Positions 32,879 through 44,727 of a DNA stretch of 64,000 bases are shown here, piece after piece (the stretch's first letter is position 1; each line of letters starts with the position of its first letter). Source of the stretch: Botryosphaeria dothidea (Eukaryota > Ascomycota > Dothideomycetes > Botryosphaeriales > Botryosphaeriaceae); contig WWBZ02000008.1 in the NCBI GenBank assembly GCA_011503125.2, positions 1,054,001 to 1,118,000 of the forward strand. The letters run 5' to 3'. The notes below the pieces were generated by a model. That model was given only the letters and a program-made list of their open reading frames with translations, was not told where the DNA came from and did no database searches. Made by a program: the position numbers and the translations under genes.

Positions 32879-35800
32879 CTACCTAACGTCGCCGTTAGCT
32901 GTTTCCTCTATAGCGCCAGAGTTCTCCTGTGTAAAGCTCACCTCTCCTCCGTCTTGGACGACCCTCATCACCGTGGGCGAGTCCTCGCGTCCGTGAGGGG
33001 GCCCGGAAGGATTCGAGCTTACTGAAGTGTCGACGAGCTCAAATAGCAACGGTACTTTTGCGGGTACCGCCGATGCGACCTCCCCAAATGAGGCTTTTGC
33101 GAGGTAAGTGGAGAGCAGACCGGCTCTGCTCCTCCAGCCGATACTCTCTGAACGAGGCCCGAGAAGTGAATGAAGCTCTGGTCGGGCGATTAAGAAAGAC
33201 TTGGTAATATACTCCCTTAGAGTCTTATTTAACTCTAGATAACTTGATATTAGGCATGTTAGCATGGGTATTTTCTTCTAAATGCGACGTGCATACTTAC
33301 CCTCGCCTTCCCAGTGGAGTTTCTAGCCCTGAGAGTGCTTCAGGGGGTGTATGAGCTAGGAGATCCAAACTCGGCTTTGCTGTAGTCAAATCATCGAATA
33401 TAGGGAACAGGCGCAGCTGGTTCAAGTCCCCAGACGGCTGGTCTATCAACTGGCTGAACTTCTTGCCCTCATCAAGATACACGGCTGCCGATGTTTCCAC
33501 GCCGGAACCGTGTACCTCTTTGAGGCGCTTGAATAGCTTTTTTCTTACCAGCGCATCCACGTTGACTCCTGTTCCCTCAATCTCGTGTTTTTCGAACCCC
33601 CACTGCATCAGAGCGTCGGTTGAATCAGTACGCATCGGACCAAGATCTCGAGCAGGCGCTTTGCCTTCCCTCTCATTTTCTTCTTGCCTATTCATCCTTT
33701 TTGATAATTGCGCCGTTCATTACCAGCTTTTATCTTGAGATCTCTGATGCGGTCCACCTCAGCCTCAAGCAGCCTATGGTATAGCACCTGAGAAATGATT
33801 GTCCTGTAAAGGGCATTTTGTCTTGCAGTGACGAACGAATTGATCCTAGAGTGCATGGATGCGATCACCTCTATGCAGTCTACTTTGTGCGCAGCCATCT
33901 CGCCGCCTTGTACATCCTTCGGGTTGTGCTGAATCGCACTCAAGAGCTGAAGCAGCCGGCTTTTTCCCGCAATGTCGCACATGAACTGCAGAGCCTGCAG
34001 CACCTTTTTGATGGGTTGGTTCCGCGGCGCGGCATCGAAAACTCGGACAACCGCTTCACTACCGAAACCACCAGCTTATGCGGCGCGAGTCACGCAATCA
34101 GTCCAGGCATTTCGAACATCATCTTGTGGTGCAGGTGTCGGCCTCGCTAGTTCACCGGGGCTGCCGCCAAAAAGAGCCACAGTTTTAGATGGCCGCAGGG
34201 TATCGTCGTCAGCTCCCGTGGGTGAAGAAGTAGCGCGACGCTTTCCAGCGCGGGCGAGCTCATCGGTCATTGTATGGCTCAGTAGGACGGGTATGTCTAA
34301 TTCATGGATGCTGCTCGTCAAACTCGAAACGCTCTGATAGTGCTCAACGATCCCAACAAGCTGCTTGGCCCGAAGTTCTGTTAGCGTTGGTGCTGTAGCA
34401 TCGTCGATCACCGAAATCTGGCCAGTGTGCATAATGGCTGTTGTCAACGCAACGACGGTCACGCCACGGTTATGCGCAGCCATATCTAGTCTTTCGGGAT
34501 ACAACTGGGATATCCGTTAGTAGATGTACTTATTTGCTTGCTCATGCGCTTACCGGCTCAATGTCTGGTTTACTAGACCATTCTTTGGAAGCCTCACCAC
34601 TCGCTACTCGCCGTTCGTTGAGAGAGTGCGAGATGGCCAGAGCAACAGCTTCCGCCCGCTTCTCAACCGAGCCCCCTTCCTTCCCAAACATGCGAATCCT
34701 TGAATCATTGGCACTTGCTGCAAAAAGAGTCCAAGATCGGGTAGAGATCGGCGAGACGTTGGTTTCGCGGGCTAGAAAGAGGGATAAGTCTTCCTCAACA
34801 TCAACGATGAGCCTGATTGCCATAGAATTGTCGTTTTCGTTGAAGAATTCTTCATTGGGTTTAAAGGTTGCAGAAACAGATGGTGGCTTCTCGAAATCTT
34901 GCAGCTGGAGTGCGTGTAATATCGCATCATCGTCAAGATCCCTACAAACACGAAAGCTCTCGATACTCTACTTTGTAACCGGCATGTTTGAGGGCAGGTG
35001 GCTGAATTCGGAGATCAAGGTGTTAATCTTTGTGTTGAAGATACCTCCCACCCCTTCTTGCTCTTCTTGTTCCCTCTGTTCATTTACCCTTCTTTCCCTC
35101 TCTTCTCGCGCATCCCTCTCCTTCTCCTCCTTTTCCCTTCTTCCCCTCTCCTCTCGTGTCTCCCTCTCTTTCTCATCTATTTCCTTTCTTTTCCTTTCCT
35201 CTTATTCCCGCCTCCCCCTCTCCTCCTCCTCTCTTTTCTTCCTTTCCATTTCTTCTTGTTCCCCTCTCTCCCTTTCTCTTTTCTTCTTTTCCTTTTCCTC
35301 TCGTTCCTGCCTGTCCCTCTCCTTCTCCTCTCTTTTCTTCTTCTCCTTTTCCTCTTGTTCCTCCCTCTCCTTGTTCTTCCTTTCTTCGTCCTCTTTAGTC
35401 CAAATCCGAAGCTCATCAGATGTGATGGAAGAGTCACCATCTGGCTGACAATCAACCGTACAGAAACGGTACTCGTCAGGTGGGCTCATCCAATCCGATG
35501 TGGCGGCGAAATTAATTGCCTGGGCGTAGTTTGGGCCGGCATTGACAACCTGATGATACGTACCCGGCAGGGTGATGATCATCTCACCGGCCTTGCAAGT
35601 AGCAACATGGTATGGTATCTTCCACTTCTGGAGAAGCTCCGGTGCAAGAAGAACATTCTGGTGGCGAACGAATTGGGAGCAAAGATTGTGAGAGCCTTCA
35701 GAGCTCATCAGCTCGGCCCGAACGCATCTCTCGAGTCCGTGGCGGTGAGACGGTGGCACAAGGAGCCAGATCTTGGGATGCCCAGTGAGCACGACGTTGG

Positions 35801-36740
35801 CGGATCCCAAAAAACCGTCTTCGACGTGCATGACCGTTGCCGAGCCCTTGTCACCGCTGATGTACTCGTAGGCGAGATGGATTCCGGAGATTCGGTTGCC
35901 TTTCGTCAGGCGCAGTCGATCGCCGTAATCGACGTACGGATCACCAGGCAGGCCGTCCTTCTTACGCCATTGACCCATGTCTTCGACGATCAGGTAGGGA
36001 ACCTTTTTCGTCTCGCGCGAGGCATCTTTGACGACGAAGCTGAACAGCTCCTCTCCATTCACGGCAGTCACATCCGGTGGGACGTGCAGATCCGGGACCT
36101 TGAACCTTGTCCTGCGGCCTTCAATGGTGACGGAACATGCCAAACCTCGCAGATTGGCATCGGGCGCCCAGTCCTTGATGACGTTGGTAAAATAGCCTTG
36201 CGATGCGATTGTCGAGTTGCCCAGCTTGTCCACGTCGACACTGTTGAACAAGTCATCGCCAACGCGGACCTTGCAGAAGCCGAGCGCTTCGCAGCTCTCA
36301 AAGTCTGCCAGCACATCGTATATCGTTGGCACGAACTGGTCCCCGCCCTGGGCAATGCCGAACTCAATGGGTCCGTCGTACAGGCCGACGCCGTCGCTGG
36401 GCGGCCTGGATGCTGGTGCCGGAGAGGGGGATGGATCGGGTGTCGGCTCTTGCTCTTGAGCGGTGTTGAGCAGTTCCACAACGCTAGCCTTGAGCGCAGC
36501 GACGCCCTTCGTTACAATCTCAAGACGAGCATTGGCGAGAGCGAGAGAGTGGGTACTGTTCACAGAGCCCATCCGTCCATGGCATTGCTGTCTCGTTGTA
36601 CGCATTGGCTCTGCCGTTGGACATGTGCGCGGGCGGCAGGGCCTTACCTGCAGCTGATCTATGACTTGGCGAAGTCTCTTCTGTTGCGCGACAAGCTCTC
36701 TCCGAAGAGAAGCACATGCGGGGGTCTTTGCTTTGCGCAT
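32879..36740 (-). pseudogene. JmjC-domain protein with long Lys/Glu/Arg coiled coil, broken by in-frame stops
   Basis: ATG at 36740 opens a short helix (SLRRELVAQQKRLRQVIDQL), with a probable 60-nt intron at 36647-36588. The JmjC core follows: H-x-E in ATVMHVEDG (near 35825), VLTGHPKIWLLVPP, and the distal His in IITLPGTYHQVVNAGP (near 35553), close to the KDM4-type arrangement. A long K/E/R coiled coil is encoded at about 35.05-35.40 kb. One frame then continues to KPDIEP, an intron 34553-34505 (GTAAGC, CTAAC, CCCAG), helical segments, and an intron 33300-33243 (GTAAGT, GCTAACA), ending at 32879. In-frame stops at 35204 (TAA), 34970 (TAG) and 34078 (TAA) each fit CAA/CAG changes. A frame change near 33.7 kb is a very short intron or an indel. 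Confidence 0.75.
35046..35395 (+). repeat. Polypyrimidine (minus-strand polypurine) tract, about 350 bp
   Basis: The plus strand is almost entirely C/T in short CTTCT/CCCTCT blocks; the complement encodes the Lys/Glu/Arg coil of the JmjC gene. Such long homopurine tracts can form triplex structures and are prone to replication slippage. Confidence 0.85.
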
Positions 36741-37591
36741 GCCTGTTTCGAAGCGGGCAAGCAGAGGGCAAAGATGGGGAGGGATGTGTGTGGGTGACGC
36801 GTCGAAGCAGCGACCAAACGCGCACGCGCTCCTCCGCCGAACGCAGTCTAGCGCGGCCAGTGGCCGGACCGCCAAGGCTGCCCTGCTCCATGGGCCCGGC
36901 CATACACGTGATTCTTGACTTGCTTAAATGACGGGGAGTTCCACTCCTCTGATCACCTCTTCCAACACTGAGTTCTGACACTGTCACCTCCGCGCGGATA
37001 TTGGGGGGGCCGGCTGTTACCGCAACGGCTTCGTACCTCGCCTACCTTCGCGCCTTCATTCGTGCTCACTTGATTATCACGTTGCTGGCTATCATCAGGC
37101 GCCACGTTTTCTGCATCTTGTTCACGGTTCAGCTGGCCAGCCTCGACTACTCCTACGGCTTCCTCTTGGTGCCAATACCGACAACCCAGCCAAGCACGTG
37201 CATCGATATATGCATGGATCTTACGCCAGAACTGTGTTCCGCGATCTTTGTCTTGAACGACCACTTCGCCTTATCGGCATGTGCGCTCCGCTCTTCGGTA
37301 GGAGCCCCGATGAACGCGAACACTGGAAATCAGGACGCTCTACCATACGAAAGCTACATTTCTGCGTGCATGCATGCGGCTTTTTTGTTGTCAGTTGCTT
37401 TTTTTTTTTTTCTGAAAGCGGCGGGAAAGGACGGAGGGTCAAGTGGGAACCTATTGGGAAAGCTCACGTCTTCGAAAAGTCGAGGCAGCACGCTATCACA
37501 TTGTTTGGAAATTCACGGTTGCAGATGGGTGCATTGATAATGGCATGGAATCGTTGGAAACAAGTAGTGTGAGTGAGCTGTCATGGCGAAC
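36741..37591. other. No supported gene
   Basis: A minus-strand frame at 36953-37264 has a hydrophilic segment (GTQFWRKIHAYIDARAWLG) faintly like a Myb/SANT-type module, but nothing confirms it. A T11-12 homopolymer is at about 37400. Confidence 0.4.
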
Positions 37592-38008
37592 CTACTTGGT
37601 GTCGATGCGTCCGATGACCCACCACGGGAACTCGTAAACCTGCTTGTTGTCGATGCGTCCAATGAATCGGTTCAGCTGGCCCAAGAGACCCTGGTGTGTG
37701 ATGTAGGCATCCCACGCGTGCATGTTGTCCCACAAGATCTGGCCAAGGGATGCGAGCTTTTGCAGGCCCGGTTTCTGGTGGCCACCGCCATTGAAGCAGT
37801 AGTAGACCAATGCGCTGAAGGCCAAGCCATAGATGATGATCAGCATGGCGGTGGTGGTACGCATGTTGGTACGAGTTTGGAGAGCGTTGGATGCAGGTAC
37901 ATGCAGAGCGTGCAAGTGATGTGGAGATTGAGCGTGGTCGTCAGGATCTGGTGGGCATCCAGCGCTCCTGATATTAGACGAGCCGGCCATTGCGGTTGAG
38001 ATCTTCAA
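37592..38008 (-). CDS. Small single-pass membrane protein (hypothetical)
   Basis: The frame starts at 38008, with an alternative ATG at 37990. After a Ser/Pro/His-rich leader it has MRTTTAMLIIIYGLAFSALV, a clear hydrophobic helix, then a polar segment with LGQILWDNMHAWDAYIT. The end carries a short internal duplication around RIDNKQVYEFPWWVIGRIDTK, mirrored in the DNA by two GATGCGTCCRATGA blocks. Starting at the membrane helix would give an 88-residue protein with an N-terminal anchor. No family is recognised and no neighbour explains its role. Confidence 0.4.
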   Translation of the reverse strand: MKISTAMAGSSNIRSAGCPPDPDDHAQSPHHLHALHVPASNALQTRTNMRTTTAMLIIIYGLAFSALVYYCFNGGGHQKPGLQKLASLGQILWDNMHAWDAYITHQGLLGQLNRFIGRIDNKQVYEFPWWVIGRIDTK

Positions 38009-41000
38009 GACATCGCGCCGATGCCTCTGCGCGCGCTGGCATGCGAGATCGTCAAGCGATGAGCGGTCAGCGGATTTCTTTGTTTCGCGATGTCTACGCT
38101 CCGATGTTTCTTAGTCTGCTGGTCCTGGCGATCTGTCGCATACGGAAGTTACCACCCGGCTCGCAGGAGTAAAATATGATGAGGAGGCGCGTGGTTGGTG
38201 CAAAGAATGACATTGGACGGGATGGTTCACCGTCGTCGTTTGCATTCTGCCCCGGTCTCCAGGAGCAACTATCCGCCAGGAGCAACTATCCGCCCGCAGC
38301 GGATTGATTGCCGCCCATAACACCTGATTTTTTTTTTTGATCCGGGAATCGTTTCTCAGTCGTGATCAGCTAAAAAACGATTAGATTGGGGGCTAGGGCT
38401 GTCGTGTGAGACAAGGCTGGGGCTGGTTTAGCCGCAGGTGCCAGGGGAAATGCCATTCTGCACCCCCATCTTGCATCCGATCGCTAGCGTAATGTGGCTT
38501 CCCCGTGCACATATGTTACTTTGACCTATCACACCACGAAAATGCGGGCAAATCCCTTGATCTGTAGCGATTTACGATCGTGGCGCTAGCAGTCAGATGC
38601 ACGAGGGGAATGTGCATTACCGGTCTCTTGTTCACTAGTCGCAGCGGGGCTGTGGGCATTAGGCGGTAGCCAGGCCCGGCTGCATGGCATGGGTCAGAGA
38701 TCCAAGCTCAGCCGCACGGTCGTCAAGCCCGGCGCCTCGCAGGAAACAGCTAATGCATGCGACCGAGGATAGCCTGCATAGCTTTGAGCCAGTCTCTGTG
38801 GATGGCAAGGAGCTGTCAAACGAGACGTGGCTCTCCATGTCGCGGGAAGATTCAAGGCAGCTCTAAACTCTTCCAATCAGAGCTGCCATTCTTCATAAAC
38901 CAAGGCAACTTCTGCCAGCAGGGGCAATAACGCCGGCAGGCGCACTCATCCTTCGGACCGGTCAGCTAAGGCACGCATTGGAGCTGGGATGGAACCTGCG
39001 ACGTAATGGCAAGCCAGCCGGCCCCCCCTCCCCAACAATTACAGCCCGTGTGCTACAAGAGTGATAAAGCCCACGGAGTCAAAGCTTTCTCCAACATCTG
39101 AATCTGACCATCTCCGGCCCACCCCTTCTCCTCATGGTACGCGAGGTGACTTACTGGGTGGGCCGGAGGTTGGACGCCTATACAGTGACTGCCTTCCAGT
39201 ATATACTACCCTTGTGAGTTCTCCTTTGCAAATTGGCAACCAAACCCCCTCCAGGTCGACATCAGCCAAATCCTATCCCTCTCCAAACACACGCCCACTC
39301 TGACTTATGTCTTCATATTTCTCGCTCAGCGAACATGAGCTAACGATGCCGATTTGGGTCCCACCAAGCTCAGAAACGCGCCTCCCCTCCCCATCTGAAG
39401 GTCAGCAGCTCCATGAGGACGAATCCAGCCCCTGTCAACTCAACCTTACCTCTGCGACCGACCCTCAGCCCTCGCTCATTCACATCTACCAGGAGCGAAC
39501 AAGCAGGTCCAGGCGACAACCAAGTTACTGGCTGTCTTGATGCGGCTGCGTCTACCGACAACTGGCAGCCGTTGATCAAGAGATGCCCAATTACTGTCCT
39601 GGTGCTGCTGGCAGGGTGGTCCAGTTCACTTCGTCCGTTGGGGTGGCGAGTCTCCCTATATACACCGAATGGCATCACGTATAAGTAAGTTGCCTGACTC
39701 CCTCCCACATTGCCCAAGAAGAACTCTCTTTCTGACTATTCCAATGCTCTCAGACTCTAACGATCCGGACTCACTCTCAGGAACGTGTTAGTGGGAACAT
39801 AGAGCTTCTGGACCCTGAGCAGTAAGTGCGCCACCCAGGATCCAGACGTTTTTCTGGCTCGTATTTGATACTTACACGACCCGGCCAGAGAACTAATTTA
39901 TCCCTGCGCATTGTGAAATCGACGTCGACATGTTGGAACTTACGAAAGTCTGAAACACAATCTTCAAACTTGAGACCAGAATTTCAGCTGATGATCGAGA
40001 CGCGTAGTGGAACCCAGTCACCCTCTGGGCGTGGGACATTGTGGCAGATGACTGCGCAGCTGCAAAATCTGCTGCAATCTCATGATGGACCCAGGTAAGG
40101 TGCACTCTGTTGGAAGCTGTTGAAACATTCGCTCACCATTACTCTAGGCTTTTAATGGGCGTTCATCGCCAGGCTCCTACCGCGCCTGAATCGTATCACT
40201 CCTGGCTTGCATTCAATATGCAAGGCATGAACTGTCATTCAGAATGAGAGAATTTGATCATCTACAAGTGTGAGCAGACCTACTATTTGCCAGCATCTGC
40301 CTAATCGACCGCCATATGACTAGCATTCTCAGATATCAGACAGGTGGCTCAGGGACTCCACAGCGCGTGATGAAATGCCTCTTCTCCATCCCCGCCCTCC
40401 CACTCGACATGCTCGCCTCCATCATGCGAGTCACTGTTATGCTCCCCAACTTCCTTTCCCTCTCTTTTTCCTCATCCTCTTCATCCATCGTACTTTCACA
40501 CCCAGTCCCACTGCATTGCAACTTGCCATTTGCCTCCTTTTTCTGGGCTTCTCCATTGAAATGTGTGCTCCGGCCGATTCCAGTTGTTTGTGACAGGCAT
40601 TCAAACGCAAGTTAACGTCGTTGCTGCTGCTTCGCTGCTGCCCTACCATCGCATCCTCGATTTTTTTATTCACAGACCAGAGTGTGTATTCCTTTCTTGG
40701 AGAATCATACCAGCGGTGATTATATCCTCGGATGTATCAGTTTCTGCGTGGTCCTGATTGTCCAGTGAGTGGAGTGTGAAAGCCCGTCGTGATTTTCGCC
40801 ATCAGCCCTGAAGTGACTTTGCCTTGGGCGTGCATGCCCCCGCGCCCGATCATGTCCTGTGACAGTCTTCGGGCTGCCGAACGTGGCCGCACCATGGGCT
40901 CTCTCCCATCCTTCCGCACTCCCCACACGTCGTACATGTTCCTATCAGTCAATGTCCACGTCATTTGAGGTTTCGGTGTGGATGAAGCGGAGCGTTGGTT

Positions 41001-41112
41001 GTGGTGTTGAAGAGAGCGTGAGGACGGTGCGTGTGGAGGCGCAACAACGCGCTGTCACTTGATCAGATGCATGGATCAGGCCAAGTTGGCAAAGAGAACA
41101 AGCGAGCAAGGC
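38009..41112. other. No supported gene
   Basis: Frames here are short, Ser/Pro/Thr-rich and overlapping on both strands. No domain or splice chain was found. Confidence 0.45.
38261..38294 (+). repeat. 17-bp tandem duplication
   Basis: AGGAGCAACTATCCGCC is repeated twice head to tail without mismatch. Confidence 0.95.
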
Positions 41113-41487
41113 TCAAGCCGCACCGCAGCGTCTGTTGATCCGATTACTGGTGTTCTGTGCCCTCTTCTTCCTCATCCTCATCATCGTCATCAACCCCGTC
41201 TCGTACCTCTCAAACAGCATCATCTCGTGTTGATCCTCGAAAGCCGTTCTCAGCCGTTCGCTGTGCAGCTGAACGGCACCATGTAAATCGAGGATGGAAT
41301 GCAGCATTTGCAACAGCCGCTGGGTTTCACCCGCCCATGACTTGCCCGACCTGCTTTGGGCTTTCCATATGACCTTCTCTGTCATCTCTGCGACCTTAAG
41401 CAGTTCATTCCCGTCTACCACGAGTAGCACTACATCGAAATGTCTGAACAGCTGCACCTCCTTTCTTTTACCTTTTCGCCAGTACAA
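41113..41487 (-). CDS. Possible helical protein exon
   Basis: The frame encodes RHFDVVLLVVDGNELLKVAE, then a helical stretch (RLLQMLHSILDLHGAVQLHS, AFEDQHEMMLFERYETGL) and a basic tail. It is more protein-like than overlapping frames. It lacks an early ATG and has a GGTGCAG acceptor near its 5' end, so it is probably a downstream exon; the upstream exon was not found. (TCC)n repeats lie just beyond it at about 41549-41570. Confidence 0.3.
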   Translation of the reverse strand: MYWRKGKRKEVQLFRHFDVVLLVVDGNELLKVAEMTEKVIWKAQSRSGKSWAGETQRLLQMLHSILDLHGAVQLHSERLRTAFEDQHEMMLFERYETGLMTMMRMRKKRAQNTSNRINRRCGAA

Positions 41488-42895
41488 TTCTAACAGTTCA
41501 TTAGAGACCCGCGAGCTTGCCTAACGGCCCGAGCAGCAATCCTATTTCTCCTCCTCCTCCTCCTCCTCCATCGAACGCGTTTCCCACCAACCTGCCGCAA
41601 CCAAGGCCAGCACCAAGGCCAAGTCACTACCCAAAACCAGCTATAAATACCACCTCTAGCGATTGAGAGTTGGATGATGACAACACCTGGGATGAATGTC
41701 GCACTGGTTGCGGATATTTCCCTGGCCGTGATCGGTACTGGGCCTGTGCGCAGAGTAATCTTGAACTCCTACTAGCGCTTTGAGTAAGTGCGGCAGTTGT
41801 GAGCCTCGATATCTAAAACGAACGTCATGACGGGATATCAAGGTAATGGTTCGAGTCGTGCTTGGTTATGGTCTCCGCGGTTGCATCGTCTCCATTCATC
41901 CTCTTCCACTGCACAAATCCTTCCAAGAACATTACAACTCTAGCAAGCCAGTCTATATTACCCGCAGTGTTCCGATGATATCTTGAAGAGAGCACGCTAG
42001 TCTGCACTGACTTCGGACCGCTACGTTTAGCTGTTGGAAATATCGTCTCAGAATGCTCCGCATTGGGTTTAGCGTCAAATAGTCTATATAGCAGGCACCC
42101 TCTCATACCCCTCTCGGGAGACATGCCATCATTCCAGACAATAATCAAAACAACTCAATTTCCAACATTAGCTCATAGCACTACCGTTGCTGCTTTGTTC
42201 CTGGCTCGTGATAAGACACCCCGCGCACTTTCGTCCCTGCCAGACACCCCAAATAACCGCACCAACAGTGTACTAACTGAGAGAATCTATTTTCTTGCAA
42301 AATTGAGTGTATTTTATTTATTCCCTATGAAGAGGGGGTTCCTTAAGCAAGCTGAATCGTTGCTGCCGTTCGATGTTGGCGATGTCTATTCTATTTATTA
42401 CGAATCATAATACAAATCAAACAATTATTGAGGGCATGGAGCGTGTCTTCGCCGCTCTCCACTTGAAGCCGTCACCTGCGCGGCCCAGCGCGCCCACTTC
42501 CTCACCGGCAGACCGGGTTGGGCTTTGACCATACTGTTATGGTCCTAATATGCCGCACCTCGTCCATCCCGGTGGGTCCTCCCTTCTCTCAGCTCGCTCT
42601 CTTGCACACATCATACCTCTGAAAAGGTCCTCACATCGATCGGTAAACACGGTCTGATCCTACATGATTACTGCCATTGTCGTAGGATAAGATCAGAGGG
42701 TTTTGTACAAGTAACATAGATACATGACCGGGACGACCCACTTGCAAATCGCAGCGGATCAACGTACATTCTGCTTGGACACAAGTTGAAACTTTTCGCT
42801 ATAAGATATCAGAACTTTTCGCTGAAAAGAATTTGTCCTGCCACCTTCCCTCGCTTCCTTCATCATGAACTGGGCTCGATAGATGAGATACCCAA
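41488..42895. other. No supported gene
   Basis: Short unrelated frames and a CTC-repeat run near 41549-41570. Confidence 0.45.
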
Positions 42896-43684
42896 CTAGC
42901 CTCTCGTACGCCGGTAGGTGTAGTCGGTGGTAAATTCCGAGTCCCGCCTTCCTCCAGCGCTGTGTCCAGCACCGTGGCCAGTCGAGCCCGAGTACGTTAC
43001 CGGAAGAGTGTTCATCTCTACGGGAGGGTGAGACGTCCAGATATGCTGATGTACAGGAAGACTAGGTGTTGGTGGCAGCGACGGGATTGATGGAAGTGGT
43101 GGCGGCGCCGCGATCGGTTGAACTGGTGGCAGTGGACCAGGCTGGAATGGCGGAGCGTGGAATGCGCCTGGAACGCTGTGTCCGTACAAGTTGGGAAGGC
43201 GACCCGAAGGCTGGTGAGGCTGCCTCGCTAGGCCTTGACTGGAGCCGCCACCCTGTGGAGCCATAGCGGCGTTCGGAGGGAAACCCACCGCATTGCCAGT
43301 GACGCTGTGGTTGTTGGATGGCCCGGTGTAGCCCAAATCCCGCCGAGCGGCTCTGGTGCCATCGGTGTGAGACCCCGCCAGAAGGTGTATATGGGACCTC
43401 AGGTGTGGCCGCTTCTGGATGAGCCTGATACAGGCCAAATCATTGCCGCTTTGTGTACGCAAATCTTGCACCTGGGATGCGGTGTCGGATTAGTGCTGGA
43501 CCCAGAACCATGTCCTGCTAGCACTTACACGAAAGACTTCGCAATCAATATCTTGAATCCGACAATTCCTACATCGGTCATTGGCGTCCCGGTCCTCGCA
43601 TCGAATCCTTCGTCTTCTACAATTCTGGCACTTCAACGCAACGACGTTAGCCTTGAGAACTCGAAAGTTCAAGTGCTTAGCCAT
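42896..43684 (-). CDS. Zn2Cys6 transcription regulator-like protein, one intron (243 aa)
   Basis: Model: complement(join(42896..43471, 43529..43684)). Exon 1 encodes 52 residues containing a canonical binuclear cluster, Cys19, 22, 29, 38, 41 and 48 (C-x2-C-x6-C-x8-C-x2-C-x6-C), with the usual basic stretch CRRRRIRC. A 57-nt intron (GTAAGT, CACTAATC, CCCAG) joins EVFR to VQDLRTQS in frame. The rest is a Gly/Pro/His-rich region (FQPGPLPPVQPIAAPPPLPS) with no fungal-TF middle homology domain, ending RRTRG. The compact size and disordered tail suggest a short regulator; nuclear DNA binding is inferred from the cluster. An in-frame ATG at 43837 could add 51 residues. Confidence 0.8.
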
Positions 43685-44727
43685 TGTCTCACAGCAATCT
43701 GAGTGCGCGTTCTTGCCACTTCTGGCTCCATTTGGAACTTGAACTTCGACCGCGGGGACTGGCTTCTGAGAGATGGTAGATCTTATGGTGAGAGACGAAG
43801 GGCGTGTGTGTGTTTCTAACAACGCAGGGAAAGACACTGGTCTTTATGGACGTCTCGTACAACAAATTACCTGGAGTTTCGATCGGATGCCCCAGAACTC
43901 GCCCGTTAGGCAACATTGCCCTGCGGTGGATGTACAACCCGTAGAGTGACATGACCCAAGCGGTGTTGACGGGAGAGTGCAGTACAGATGACGGCCACGG
44001 TGCTGGGAAACGGGATATCGCAGAAGGTGGCCGGGGTCCTAGGTTCAAAAGAGAGGAGAACGTATGAGTCCCACCTTGATTTTGCGTGGATTTTATTCCG
44101 TAGAGATCTCGCTTTCTCCACACAACTATAAAATGTTTAGCCTATCATGTAGAGGTGTCTTATAGCTTTCTTCTTACTTTTCTTCAGAGGGATGAAGACT
44201 GTATGCGCAGTAGTGTATCATCGAGGTCTCTTGGTCATTCGGGGTGAGCGCAACACTCATAAGCGCCAGACTTGGTCAATCCATGTGCCTCTTGGCCTAA
44301 TTCGTCTCGAAGGGCCTCTGGAAGTGGGAGCGCTTGAGTCTGGAGCCGTCCCATGTGATTGAAGTCTGTTGCGCTTGGACGCAGAAAACAATTACAGATC
44401 GACATGCATGTCGTACCGTCGCTACCCGTCTGCAGCTGATATCTTACGCTGAAGTGACATGCGATACGCGAGACGTTCCACGACTCCAGGCTAATGTTCT
44501 TATGCTCATAACCAGCGAGACTTTCCTAGCTGTACTCTTCTACCAGCTTGGGGCGATCATCCGGATAGCGGAGGCGAGCGCTACCATTCATTGCGCAATT
44601 TGAGCTTCTCTATCTCATCTCTCCTCCTCTTCCTCTTGCATAGACGCTATCAGCTTGTGATAGTTGCTTGTTCAACTATCATCATGCGGCGGGCGATGAA
44701 GCTCTGACTTTCTCGAACTTCTTCCCC

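Noticed and set aside
34998..36797. 599-codon plus-strand open frame
   Set aside because: It is antisense to the JmjC pseudogene; its first part is only the translated polypyrimidine tract (Phe/Leu/Ser/Pro runs), and it shows no domain, whereas the minus strand carries clear JmjC motifs.
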